DNA of 41,516 nucleotides from Burkholderia sp. Its GTDB lineage: Bacteria > Pseudomonadota > Gammaproteobacteria > Burkholderiales > Burkholderiaceae. Positions 17,199 through 24,195 of the stretch are shown here, in pieces. Below the pieces are notes generated by a model. The model did not search any database. It worked only from the letters and a program-made list of their open reading frames with translations, and was not told the origin of the DNA. Where the stretch lies: the NCBI GenBank assembly GCA_030151225.1, contig JASLEG010000088.1, forward strand, positions 1-41,516. Reading direction: 5' to 3'. Made by a program: the position numbers and the translations under genes. How positions within the stretch are numbered: the stretch's first letter is position 1; each line of letters opens with the position of its first letter.

Positions 17199-17729
17199 AT
17201 GAAACAACGATTCGACGGGACGGCGTGCACCATCGCGCTCGCCGCCCTGGCCGCGATGGTCCTGCTGAACGGCTGCACCTCCTTTGCGTCGAGCCACGAG
17301 AAGCGCGCCGCGGCGCTGATGCAGCCCACCTTCGGCAGCCAGGCACGCGGCACGCTCGGCTTCGTCGAGCGCCCCGACGGCGTGCAGGTCACCTACAACT
17401 TCACCGGCTTGCCGCCGAACACCGATCACGCGCTGCAGGTGCACGATCGCGGCGACTGCAACGCCGTGGACGGCTCGAGCGCCGGCGGGGTATTCGCGCC
17501 CGCCGCCGACCGGCTGCGCGCCGGCGCCCGCGTGGCAGGCGATCTCGGCAACATCCACGCCGACGCCAATGGCGTGGCCGCCGGCTTCATCGTGGCGCCC
17601 GACGTCGCCCTCGACGGCCTGCGCTCCGTGCTCGGCCGCTCGGTCCTGATCCATCGCGACGCCGCCGATCCGGCGTTTCCACAGCACGACGCGGGCCCCG
17701 GCCTCGCCTGTGGCGTCGTGCGCCGTTGA
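17199..17729 (+). CDS. Cu/Zn superoxide dismutase-like lipoprotein lacking most metal ligands
   Basis: This is a 176-residue protein with a signal peptide ending in LLNGC (predicted lipidated Cys26) and one SOD_Cu domain (about 45-176). The fold markers are present: GDC with Cys87, GDLGN at 114-118, GRSVLIH at 146-152 and LACGVV with Cys171. Cys87 and Cys171 match the structural disulfide. The active-site residues are mostly gone. The first copper His is Gln80, the bridging His is Val98 (AGGVFAP), and the catalytic Arg is Gly168. There is no histidine at all between His82 and His120, so the zinc histidines are missing. His82, His152 and Asp115 remain. Normal dismutation is therefore unlikely. 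It may be a copper-binding, chaperone-like or structural envelope protein. It lies between apbC and dcd and has its own candidate promoter. Confidence 0.85.
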   Translation: MKQRFDGTACTIALAALAAMVLLNGCTSFASSHEKRAAALMQPTFGSQARGTLGFVERPDGVQVTYNFTGLPPNTDHALQVHDRGDCNAVDGSSAGGVFAPAADRLRAGARVAGDLGNIHADANGVAAGFIVAPDVALDGLRSVLGRSVLIHRDAADPAFPQHDAGPGLACGVVRR

Positions 17730-17836
17730 GCGTTGCCCGCGCGCCCGCCGCTATCGCGTAAAATGTGCGCCTTTCCCCGCCGCCCGGCGATGCCGGCGGC
17801 GCGATCCCGATTTCCAGCCTTATCTGGCGCCTTTTT

Positions 17837-18406
17837 ATGACCATCAAGTCCGACAAGTGGATCCGGCGCATGGCCGACGAACACAAGATGATCGAGCCGT
17901 TCGAGCCCGGTCAGGTTCGTGCGTCCGAGGACGGCCGCAGGATCGTCAGCTACGGGACCTCGAGCTACGGCTACGACATCCGCTGCGCCGACGAATTCAA
18001 GATCTTCACGAACATCAATTCGACCATCGTCGATCCGAAGAACTTCGACGAAGGCTCCTTCGTGGACTTCAAGGGCGACGTCTGCATCATCCCGCCGAAC
18101 TCGTTCGCGCTGGCCCGCACGGTGGAGTATTTCCGCATTCCGCGCACGGTGCTGACGGTCTGCCTCGGCAAGTCCACCTATGCGCGCTGCGGGATCATCG
18201 TCAACGTGACGCCGTTCGAGCCCGAATGGGAGGGCTACGTCACGCTCGAGTTCTCTAACACCACGCCGCTGCCCGCCAAGATCTACGCGAACGAAGGCGT
18301 GGCGCAGGTGCTGTTCTTCGAAAGCGACGAAGTCTGCGACGTGTCCTACGCCGATCGCGGCGGAAAGTACCAGGGACAGCGCGGTGTCACGCTGCCGAAA
18401 ACCTGA
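17837..18406 (+). CDS. dcd: dCTP deaminase
   Basis: The enzyme converts dCTP to dUTP, the main source of dUMP for thymidylate in Gram-negative bacteria. The product is 189 residues. It carries the trimeric dUTPase-fold signatures SSYGYDIRC, GKSTYARCGI and the catalytic-glutamate segment PEWEGYVTLEFSNTTPLPAKIY, plus the C-terminal GGKYQGQRG lid. The ATG at 17837 gives the family start MTIKSDKWIRRMA. The frame is open 72 bases upstream, but without similarity. A TAAAAT hexamer at 17759-17764 could be its -10 box. A strong hairpin with a T-run follows its stop. Confidence 0.97.
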   Translation: MTIKSDKWIRRMADEHKMIEPFEPGQVRASEDGRRIVSYGTSSYGYDIRCADEFKIFTNINSTIVDPKNFDEGSFVDFKGDVCIIPPNSFALARTVEYFRIPRTVLTVCLGKSTYARCGIIVNVTPFEPEWEGYVTLEFSNTTPLPAKIYANEGVAQVLFFESDEVCDVSYADRGGKYQGQRGVTLPKT

Positions 18407-18443
18407 TCTGGTTGTTTACCGATACGCCAACCCGTGATCAGGT

Positions 18444-18479
18444 GACCGCTGCGCTCGAGGCGCCGCGGTCGTTCTTTTT
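18444..18479 (+). terminator. Terminator / possible attenuator between dcd and the decarboxylase gene
   Basis: GACCGC-T-GCGC (18444-18454) pairs with GCGC-C-GCGGTC (18460-18470), with one mismatch and a 5-base loop, followed by GTTCTTTTT. The T-run ends one base before the GGAG ribosome binding site (18480-18483) of the decarboxylase gene. It ends dcd transcription, but any transcript of the next gene that starts upstream must also cross it. Confidence 0.8.
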
Positions 18480-18491
18480 GGAGATTCGCCC

Positions 18492-20771
18492 ATGAAGTTT
18501 CGTTTTCCCGTCGTCATCATCGATGAAGATTTCCGCTCCGAGAACATCTCGGGCTCCGGCATCCGGGCACTTGCCGAAGCGATCGAGAAGGAGGGCGTCG
18601 AAGTCCTCGGTCTGACGAGCTACGGGGATCTGACGTCGTTCGCGCAGCAGTCGAGCCGCGCCTCCTGCTTCATCCTGTCGATCGACGACGACGAGCTGAT
18701 GCTCGGCGAAACCGGCGCGGACGGCGAACTGCCCGAGCTCGCCACGGCGATTCTCGAGCTGCGCGCCTTCGTGAGCGAAGTGCGCCGCCGCAATTCGGAC
18801 ATCCCGATCTTCCTGTACGGCGAGACGCGCACCTCGCGCCACATCCCGAACGACGTGCTGCGCGAGCTGCACGGCTTCATCCACATGTTCGAGGACACGC
18901 CGGAGTTCGAGGCGCGCCACATCATCCGCGAGACCAAGGTCTATCTCGACTCGCTCGCGCCGCCGTTCTTCAAGGAGCTCGTCAAGTACGCCGACGAAGG
19001 CTCGTACTCGTGGCACTGCCCGGGGCACTCGGGCGGCGTGGCGTTCCTGAAGAACCCGCTCGGCCAGATGTTCCACCAGTTCTTCGGCGAGAACATGCTG
19101 CGCGCCGACGTCTGCAACGCCGTGGACGAACTCGGCCAGCTGCTCGACCACACCGGCCCGGTGGCCGCGTCCGAGCGCAATGCCGCGCGCATCTTCAGCG
19201 CCGACCACGTGTTCTTCGTGACCAACGGCACCTCCACCTCGAACAAGATCGTCTGGCACGCGAACGTCGCGCCCGGCGACATCGTGCTGGTGGATCGCAA
19301 CTGCCACAAGTCGATCCTGCACGCGATCACGATGACGCACGCGATTCCGGTGTTCCTCACGCCGACGCGCAACCACTTCGGCATCATCGGCCCGATCCCG
19401 CGTGACGAGTTCAAGCCGGAAAACATCCGCAAGAAGATCGAGGCGAACCCGTTCGCGCGCGAGGCGCTCGAGAAGAACCCGAACGCCAAGCCGCGGATCC
19501 TCACGATCACGCAGAGCACCTACGACGGCGTGATCTACAACGTCGAGCAGATCAAGGATCTGCTGGGCGACCTGCTTGACACGCTGCACTTCGACGAAGC
19601 CTGGCTGCCGCACGCGGAATTCCACGCGTTCTACCAGGACATGCACGCGATCGGCGCGGGCCGTGCGCGCACCGGCGCGCTGGTGTTCGCGACGCACTCC
19701 ACGCACAAGCTGCTGGCCGGCATCTCGCAGGCCTCGCAGATCGTCGTGCAGGATTCGGAGAACCGCACCTTCGACAAGCATCGCTTCAACGAGGCGTACC
19801 TGATGCACACCTCGACCAGCCCGCAGTACGCGATCATCGCCTCGTGCGACGTGGCGGCCGCGATGATGGAAGCGCCGGGCGGCCCGGCGCTGGTCGAGGA
19901 GTCGATCGCCGAGGCGATCGACTTCCGCCGCGCGATGCGCAAGGTGGCCGGCGAATACGGCGACGACTGGTTCTTCTCGGTGTGGGGCCCGGACACGCTG
20001 CCCGAGGAAGGCATCGGTTCGCGCGAGGACTGGATGCTGCGCCCGAACGACCGCTGGCACGGCTTCGGCCCGCTCGCGGAAGGCTTCAACATGCTCGACC
20101 CGATCAAGGCCACGATCATCACGCCGGGCCTCGACGTGGACGGCGAGTTCGGCGAGACCGGCATTCCGGCCGCGATCGTCACGAAGTACCTGGCCGAGCA
20201 CGGCATCATCGTCGAGAAGACCGGCCTGTACTCGTTCTTCATCATGTTCACGATCGGCATCACGAAGGGCCGCTGGAACTCGATGGTGACCGAGCTGCAG
20301 CAGTTCAAGGACGATTACGACAACAACCAGCCGCTCTGGCGCGTGCTGCCGGAATTCGTCGCGCAGTACCCGATCTACGAGCGCGTGGGCCTGCGCGACC
20401 TCTGCACGCAGATCCACGACGTGTACCGCGCCAACGACATCGCGCGTCTGACCACCGAGATGTACCTGTCGGACATGGAGCCGGCGATGAAGGCCTCGGA
20501 CGCGTTCGCGAAGCTCGCGCACCGCGAGATCGACCGCGTGCCGCTGGACGAGCTCGAAGGGCGCGTCACGAGCATCCTGCTCACGCCGTACCCGCCGGGC
20601 ATTCCGCTGCTGATCCCGGGCGAGCGCTTCAATGCCACGATCGTGAGCTACCTGCGGTTCGCGCGCGACTTCAACGCGCGCTTCCCGGGTTTCCACACCG
20701 ACGTGCACGGGCTGGTGGCCGAGGAAGTGAACGGTCGCACCGAGTACTACGTCGATTGCGTGCGCGACTGA
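18492..20771 (+). CDS. PLP-dependent arginine/lysine/ornithine decarboxylase (AdiA-like)
   Basis: This is a large (759-residue) fold-III-type inducible decarboxylase. A CheY-like N-terminal wing domain covers about residues 1-130. The PLP-binding core has SWHCPGHSGG, FVTNGTSTSNK and the Schiff-base lysine Lys406 in THSTHKLL. The C-terminal domain carries TPYPPGIPLLIPGE. Length and the STHKLL...QAYLMHTSTSP-like context resemble biodegradative arginine decarboxylase more than the shorter lysine enzymes, but the substrate is not decided. Such enzymes consume a cytoplasmic proton and supply polyamine precursors. No antiporter gene is adjacent, which argues for a biosynthetic or general role over a classical acid-resistance pair. 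GGAG is eight bases before the ATG, immediately after the hairpin at 18444-18479. An LprI-like gene starts two bases after its stop. Confidence 0.9.
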   Translation: MKFRFPVVIIDEDFRSENISGSGIRALAEAIEKEGVEVLGLTSYGDLTSFAQQSSRASCFILSIDDDELMLGETGADGELPELATAILELRAFVSEVRRRNSDIPIFLYGETRTSRHIPNDVLRELHGFIHMFEDTPEFEARHIIRETKVYLDSLAPPFFKELVKYADEGSYSWHCPGHSGGVAFLKNPLGQMFHQFFGENMLRADVCNAVDELGQLLDHTGPVAASERNAARIFSADHVFFVTNGTSTSNKIVWHANVAPGDIVLVDRNCHKSILHAITMTHAIPVFLTPTRNHFGIIGPIPRDEFKPENIRKKIEANPFAREALEKNPNAKPRILTITQSTYDGVIYNVEQIKDLLGDLLDTLHFDEAWLPHAEFHAFYQDMHAIGAGRARTGALVFATHSTHKLLAGISQASQIVVQDSENRTFDKHRFNEAYLMHTSTSPQYAIIASCDVAAAMMEAPGGPALVEESIAEAIDFRRAMRKVAGEYGDDWFFSVWGPDTLPEEGIGSREDWMLRPNDRWHGFGPLAEGFNMLDPIKATIITPGLDVDGEFGETGIPAAIVTKYLAEHGIIVEKTGLYSFFIMFTIGITKGRWNSMVTELQQFKDDYDNNQPLWRVLPEFVAQYPIYERVGLRDLCTQIHDVYRANDIARLTTEMYLSDMEPAMKASDAFAKLAHREIDRVPLDELEGRVTSILLTPYPPGIPLLIPGERFNATIVSYLRFARDFNARFPGFHTDVHGLVAEEVNGRTEYYVDCVRD

Positions 20772-20773
20772 CG

Positions 20774-21538
20774 ATGGCCGGCGACGTGACCCGATATTCC
20801 ATTGTTGCCGCCGCTGCGCGGCGCAAGCGTGCCGCGCGCGCGGCGCTGGCCGCCGCGCTGGCCCTCGCGGGCTGGCTCGGGGCGGCCGCGCCGCAACCGG
20901 CGCGGGCCGAGGTCGCGGCCGCCGATCCGATCGACGTGGCGATGCGGCAGTGCCTCGCGCGGCGCGACCGCTCCTCGACGGTCGGCCAGATCCAGTGCAT
21001 GGACGAGGCTCGCACGCAGTGGTCCACGGCCGTGGACGACGGCGTCAGGCAGGTCGCGGCCGTGGCGCCGGCCAACGCGAAGCGTGGCTGGCAGGAAAGC
21101 CAGCGGCGCTGGGCGCTGTGGCGCAAGGACGAGACGCTGCTGACGCAGGCGGTGTACGCCACCACCAGCGGCACGATGTACACGCTCGCGAGCGCCGACA
21201 TGCGGATCCAGCCGGTGCGCGACCGCGCGCTGTCGCTGCGCGACGCGGCCGACCGCTACGCGAAGCCGAACGCGGCCGCCGGCGCCGTGCACGGCGTGCG
21301 CGCGTGCTCGGACGACGCGGCCTGCGAGCACGCGCTGTTCGACCTGAACCGCTATTACGTGAAGCTGCAGAAGCGCATGCCGCCGCGCGGCCGGCCGGTG
21401 CTGGTGCGCGCGCAGCGCGCCTGGGTGGCGTTCCGCGACGCCACCACGCCGATGATCAGCGAGCAGCAGCGCGTGGACCTGATCGGCGCGCGCGTGGCCA
21501 CGCTGAAGCGGCTGTCCGAGACGGTCAACAACAAGTAG
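20774..21538 (+). CDS. LprI-like (DUF1311) periplasmic protein with two modules
   Basis: This is a 254-residue exported protein. After a basic n-region and hydrophobic core (about 23-39), cleavage is likely after ARA45. Two LprI/DUF1311-like modules follow. The first is at about 57-120 (RQCLARRD, a second Cys 15 residues on, then WQESQRRWALWRKDE). The second is at about 170-245 (ACSDDAACEHALF, LVRAQRAWVAFRDA). The paired cysteines suggest disulfides. LprI of Mycobacterium is a lysozyme inhibitor, but most family members are untested. The start is two bases after the decarboxylase stop, so the genes are almost certainly one operon. A bidirectional terminator follows. The duplicated module is unusual, since many members have only one. 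Confidence 0.8.
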   Translation: MAGDVTRYSIVAAAARRKRAARAALAAALALAGWLGAAAPQPARAEVAAADPIDVAMRQCLARRDRSSTVGQIQCMDEARTQWSTAVDDGVRQVAAVAPANAKRGWQESQRRWALWRKDETLLTQAVYATTSGTMYTLASADMRIQPVRDRALSLRDAADRYAKPNAAAGAVHGVRACSDDAACEHALFDLNRYYVKLQKRMPPRGRPVLVRAQRAWVAFRDATTPMISEQQRVDLIGARVATLKRLSETVNNK

Positions 21539-21575
21539 GACCGGCTTCGGGCTCGGCCTCGGTCCCGACGTGCCA

Positions 21576-21614
21576 AAAGAAAACCCCCGCGTTCGCGAGA
21601 ACGCGGGGGTTTTT
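21576..21614. terminator. Bidirectional intrinsic terminator, LprI-like gene / argH
   Basis: CCCCCGCGTTC (21584-21594) and its perfect reverse complement (21599-21609) enclose the loop GCGA. TTTTT follows on the plus strand and an A-rich run (21576-21583) gives a U-tract on the minus strand, so it serves both convergent genes. Confidence 0.93.
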
Positions 21615-21633
21615 CATGCTGCCTGCGCGGTGC

Positions 21634-23040
21634 TCAGTCGAGCGCGGCGCGGGCCGCGGCGATCGCCGCGCGCACCTGCTCGGGCGCGGTGCCGCCCGGA
21701 TGATTGCGGCTTGCCACCGAGCCTTCCAGCGTCAGGAAGCCGAACACGTCGTCGCCGATCAGGTGCGCCACGTTCGGCAGGTCGCGCTTCATCTCGTCGA
21801 GCGACAGGTCGGCCAGGTCGATGCCGCGGTCGTCGCAGATCTTCACGGCGTGCGCCACGGCCTCGTGCGCGTCGCGGAACGGCAGGCCGCGCTTGACGAG
21901 GTAGTCGGCCAGATCGGTGGCGGTGGAGAAGCCCTGCAGCGCGGCCGCGCGCATCGCCTCGGCCTTCACCGTGATGCCGGCCACCATTTCCGCGAAGATG
22001 CGCAGCGTGTCGGCCACCGTGTCCACGGTGTCGAACAGCGGCTCCTTGTCTTCCTGGTTGTCCTTGTTGTACGCGAGCGGCTGGCCCTTCATCAGCGTGA
22101 GCAGCGCCATCAGGTGGCCGTTCACGCGGCCGGTCTTGCCGCGCGCGAGCTCGGGCACGTCCGGGTTCTTCTTCTGCGGCATGATCGACGAGCCGGTGCA
22201 GAAGCGGTCGGCGATGTCGATGAAGCCGACGCGCGGGCTCATCCACAGCACCAGCTCTTCCGAGAAGCGCGAGACGTGGGTCATGACGAGCGCGGCGGCG
22301 GCCGTGAATTCGATCGCGAAGTCGCGGTCCGACACCGCGTCGAGCGAGTTGGCGCAGATGCCGTCGAAGCCGAGCGTGGCGGCCACCGCGTGGCGGTCGA
22401 TCGGGTAGCTGGTGCCAGCCAGCGCGGCCGCGCCGAGCGGCAGGCGGTTCACGCGTGCGCGGCAGTCGCGCATGCGGCCCGCGTCGCGCGTGAACATTTC
22501 CACGTAGGCGAGCAGGTGATGGCCGAAGGTCACGGGCTGCGCGACCTGCAGGTGCGTGAAGCCGGGCAGGATGGTGGCCGCGTGGTGCTCGGCGAGATCG
22601 AGCAGGGCGCGGCGCAGGTCCACGAGCAGGCCGCCGATGCGGTCGATCTCGCCGCGCAGCCACAGGCGGATGTCGGTGGCCACCTGGTCGTTGCGCGAGC
22701 GGCCCGTGTGCAGGCGCTTGCCGGCGTCGCCGATCAGCGCGGTCAGGCGCGCCTCGATGTTCAGGTGCACGTCCTCGAGATCGAGCTGCCACTCGAATTC
22801 GCCGCGCTCGATCTCGCCCTGGATCTGCGCCATGCCGCGCTCGATCGCGGCGAGGTCGTCGGCGCTGATGATCTTCTGCGCGGCGAGCATCTTCGCGTGC
22901 GCGAGCGAGCCGGCGATGTCGACGAGGGCAAGGCGCTTGTCGAAGAACACCGACGACGTGTAGCGCTTGACGAGTTCCGACATCGGTTCCGAGAAGCGGG
23001 CCGACCAGGCCTCGCCCTTTTTGTGCAATTGGGACGTCAT
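21634..23040 (-). CDS. argH: Argininosuccinate lyase
   Basis: The enzyme splits argininosuccinate to arginine and fumarate, the last step of arginine synthesis. The product is 468 residues, the family norm. The fumarase/aspartase superfamily signature GSSIMPQKKNPD and the substrate-binding TGRSRNDQVATD and HLQVAQPVTFGHHL segments are present. The ATG at 23040 gives MTSQLHKKGEAWSARF; in-frame sequence upstream is not conserved. It ends at the strong bidirectional terminator 21576-21614. The preceding same-strand XRE gene is 103 bp away and need not be co-transcribed. The nearby decarboxylase may consume arginine, but the genes are convergent. Confidence 0.97.
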   Translation of the reverse strand: MTSQLHKKGEAWSARFSEPMSELVKRYTSSVFFDKRLALVDIAGSLAHAKMLAAQKIISADDLAAIERGMAQIQGEIERGEFEWQLDLEDVHLNIEARLTALIGDAGKRLHTGRSRNDQVATDIRLWLRGEIDRIGGLLVDLRRALLDLAEHHAATILPGFTHLQVAQPVTFGHHLLAYVEMFTRDAGRMRDCRARVNRLPLGAAALAGTSYPIDRHAVAATLGFDGICANSLDAVSDRDFAIEFTAAAALVMTHVSRFSEELVLWMSPRVGFIDIADRFCTGSSIMPQKKNPDVPELARGKTGRVNGHLMALLTLMKGQPLAYNKDNQEDKEPLFDTVDTVADTLRIFAEMVAGITVKAEAMRAAALQGFSTATDLADYLVKRGLPFRDAHEAVAHAVKICDDRGIDLADLSLDEMKRDLPNVAHLIGDDVFGFLTLEGSVASRNHPGGTAPEQVRAAIAAARAALD

Positions 23041-23143
23041 GGCGATTCGTAAGGAGAGTGGGGCGGCGCGAGGCCGCAGAGCAGAGGCGAATTCTAGCAT
23101 TCGGCGCGCGGCGGCCCGGCCGCGCCGCCGCGTCGAGCGGGCA

Positions 23144-23965
23144 TCAGCCGCGCGGGGGCGCGGGCGGAATCAGCATCACGAACTTCAGATCCTCGCGGTG
23201 GGCGGGCTTCAGCGTGGTCTGCTGGTACACCACGTGGCCGTCGCGCGGATGGTCGAACGCGCGCTCGCCGCCCTCGCGCTCGACCACGTCCTGCGAGGCC
23301 CAGTAATGCGCGAAGGCCTCGCTGCCGGCCACCAGCGCGTCGATCAGGGTGCGGGTGGGGGCGTCGTTGAGGTGGCGGATCGAGTCGGCGCGGAACTCGG
23401 CCACCAGCCGCCGCGCGCGCGTGTCCCAATCGACGATCAGCCGGCGCGCGGCCGGCGACAGGAAGGTGAAGCGCAGCAGGTTGCGATCGTGCGCGCCGTC
23501 GAGCCAGCCCGTGAACAGCGTCGTGGCGGGCTCGTTCCAGGCCAGCGCGTTCCACTGGCGGTCGAGCACGTAGGCCGGTGCCGACACGAGCTGCACGGCC
23601 GTCACGAGCGTGTCGGGCACGTCGGCCGTGGCCAGCTCCGGCTCGGCCGGATCGCGTTGCGCGGCGAGCTCGAACAGGTAGGCGCGCTCGGCGCGCGACA
23701 GGCGCAGCGCCACGGCGATGCGCGCCAGCGCGTCGGCCGAGGCGGACACCTGGCGGCCCTGCTCGATCCAGGTGTACCAGGTCGGGCTCACGCCGCAGAG
23801 CTGCGCGACCTCCTCGCGGCGCAGCCCCGGCGTGCGGCGGCGCGGGCCCGGCGCGAGGCCGACGGCCTCGGGCGTCAGGCGCTCGCGGTGGGCGCGGATG
23901 AAATCGCCGAGCGCGCGCGCCGGCGTGGCGTCGAGCGGGGGCGGAGCGGGGCGGGACGGGCTCAT
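23144..23965 (-). CDS. XRE-family regulator with MmyB-like ligand-binding domain
   Basis: This is a 273-residue transcription factor. The helix-turn-helix lies at about residues 45-80 (TPGLRREEVAQLCGVSPTWYTWIEQGR), the hallmark of the XRE/MmyB group. The C-terminal PAS-like ligand-binding domain covers about 110-270 and includes AYVLDRQWNALAWNEPA, LLRFTFL, HPRDGHVVYQQTTLKP and LKFVMLIPPAP. In this family the domain binds a small hydrophobic ligand, and the regulator often controls an adjacent oxidoreductase gene. Here the neighbours are ppc and argH, so the target is unknown. The ATG at 23965 is chosen; further upstream the frame crosses repeat elements that look like operators (24023-24065). 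Autoregulation is the simplest guess. Confidence 0.88.
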   Translation of the reverse strand: MSPSRPAPPPLDATPARALGDFIRAHRERLTPEAVGLAPGPRRRTPGLRREEVAQLCGVSPTWYTWIEQGRQVSASADALARIAVALRLSRAERAYLFELAAQRDPAEPELATADVPDTLVTAVQLVSAPAYVLDRQWNALAWNEPATTLFTGWLDGAHDRNLLRFTFLSPAARRLIVDWDTRARRLVAEFRADSIRHLNDAPTRTLIDALVAGSEAFAHYWASQDVVEREGGERAFDHPRDGHVVYQQTTLKPAHREDLKFVMLIPPAPPRG

Positions 23966-24022
23966 CGTTGGCGCGCGGTTGGCGGTGCAGGGTGACGAAG
24001 ATGGGGCGGACTGATGCGATCC

Positions 24023-24065
24023 GGTGCGATCGATACCAGGATAAGGTGCGATCGGTACTGGTACC
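24023..24065. promoter_or_regulatory. Paired operator-like repeats upstream of the XRE/MmyB gene
   Basis: GGTGCGATCGATACCAGG (24023-24040) and GGTGCGATCGGTACTGG (24045-24061) are direct repeats starting 22 bp apart, about two helical turns. The second runs into the perfect interrupted palindrome GGTACTGGTACC (24054-24065). The array lies 58-100 bp before the regulator's start codon and fits a tandem dimer binding site. Binding is inferred. Confidence 0.5.
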
Positions 24066-24102
24066 CGCGAAGCCGCCATTGTAGCGGCTCGGCCCCGCGA
24101 AG

Positions 24103-24140
24103 AAAAACGGCGCGGGCACCGTCGCCGATGTCCGCGCCGT
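24103..24140 (-). terminator. Intrinsic terminator of ppc
   Basis: On the minus strand ACGGCGCGG (24140-24132) pairs with CCGCGCCGT (24115-24107) over a 16-base loop and is followed by a U-run (the A-run at 24103-24107). It lies 56 bp past the ppc stop and separates ppc from the regulator gene. Confidence 0.75.
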
Positions 24141-24195
24141 GCGCGTGGGTCGGGGCGGCCCGGTGTGGTCCGGGGCCGCCGCGTCGCTGCGTGCG

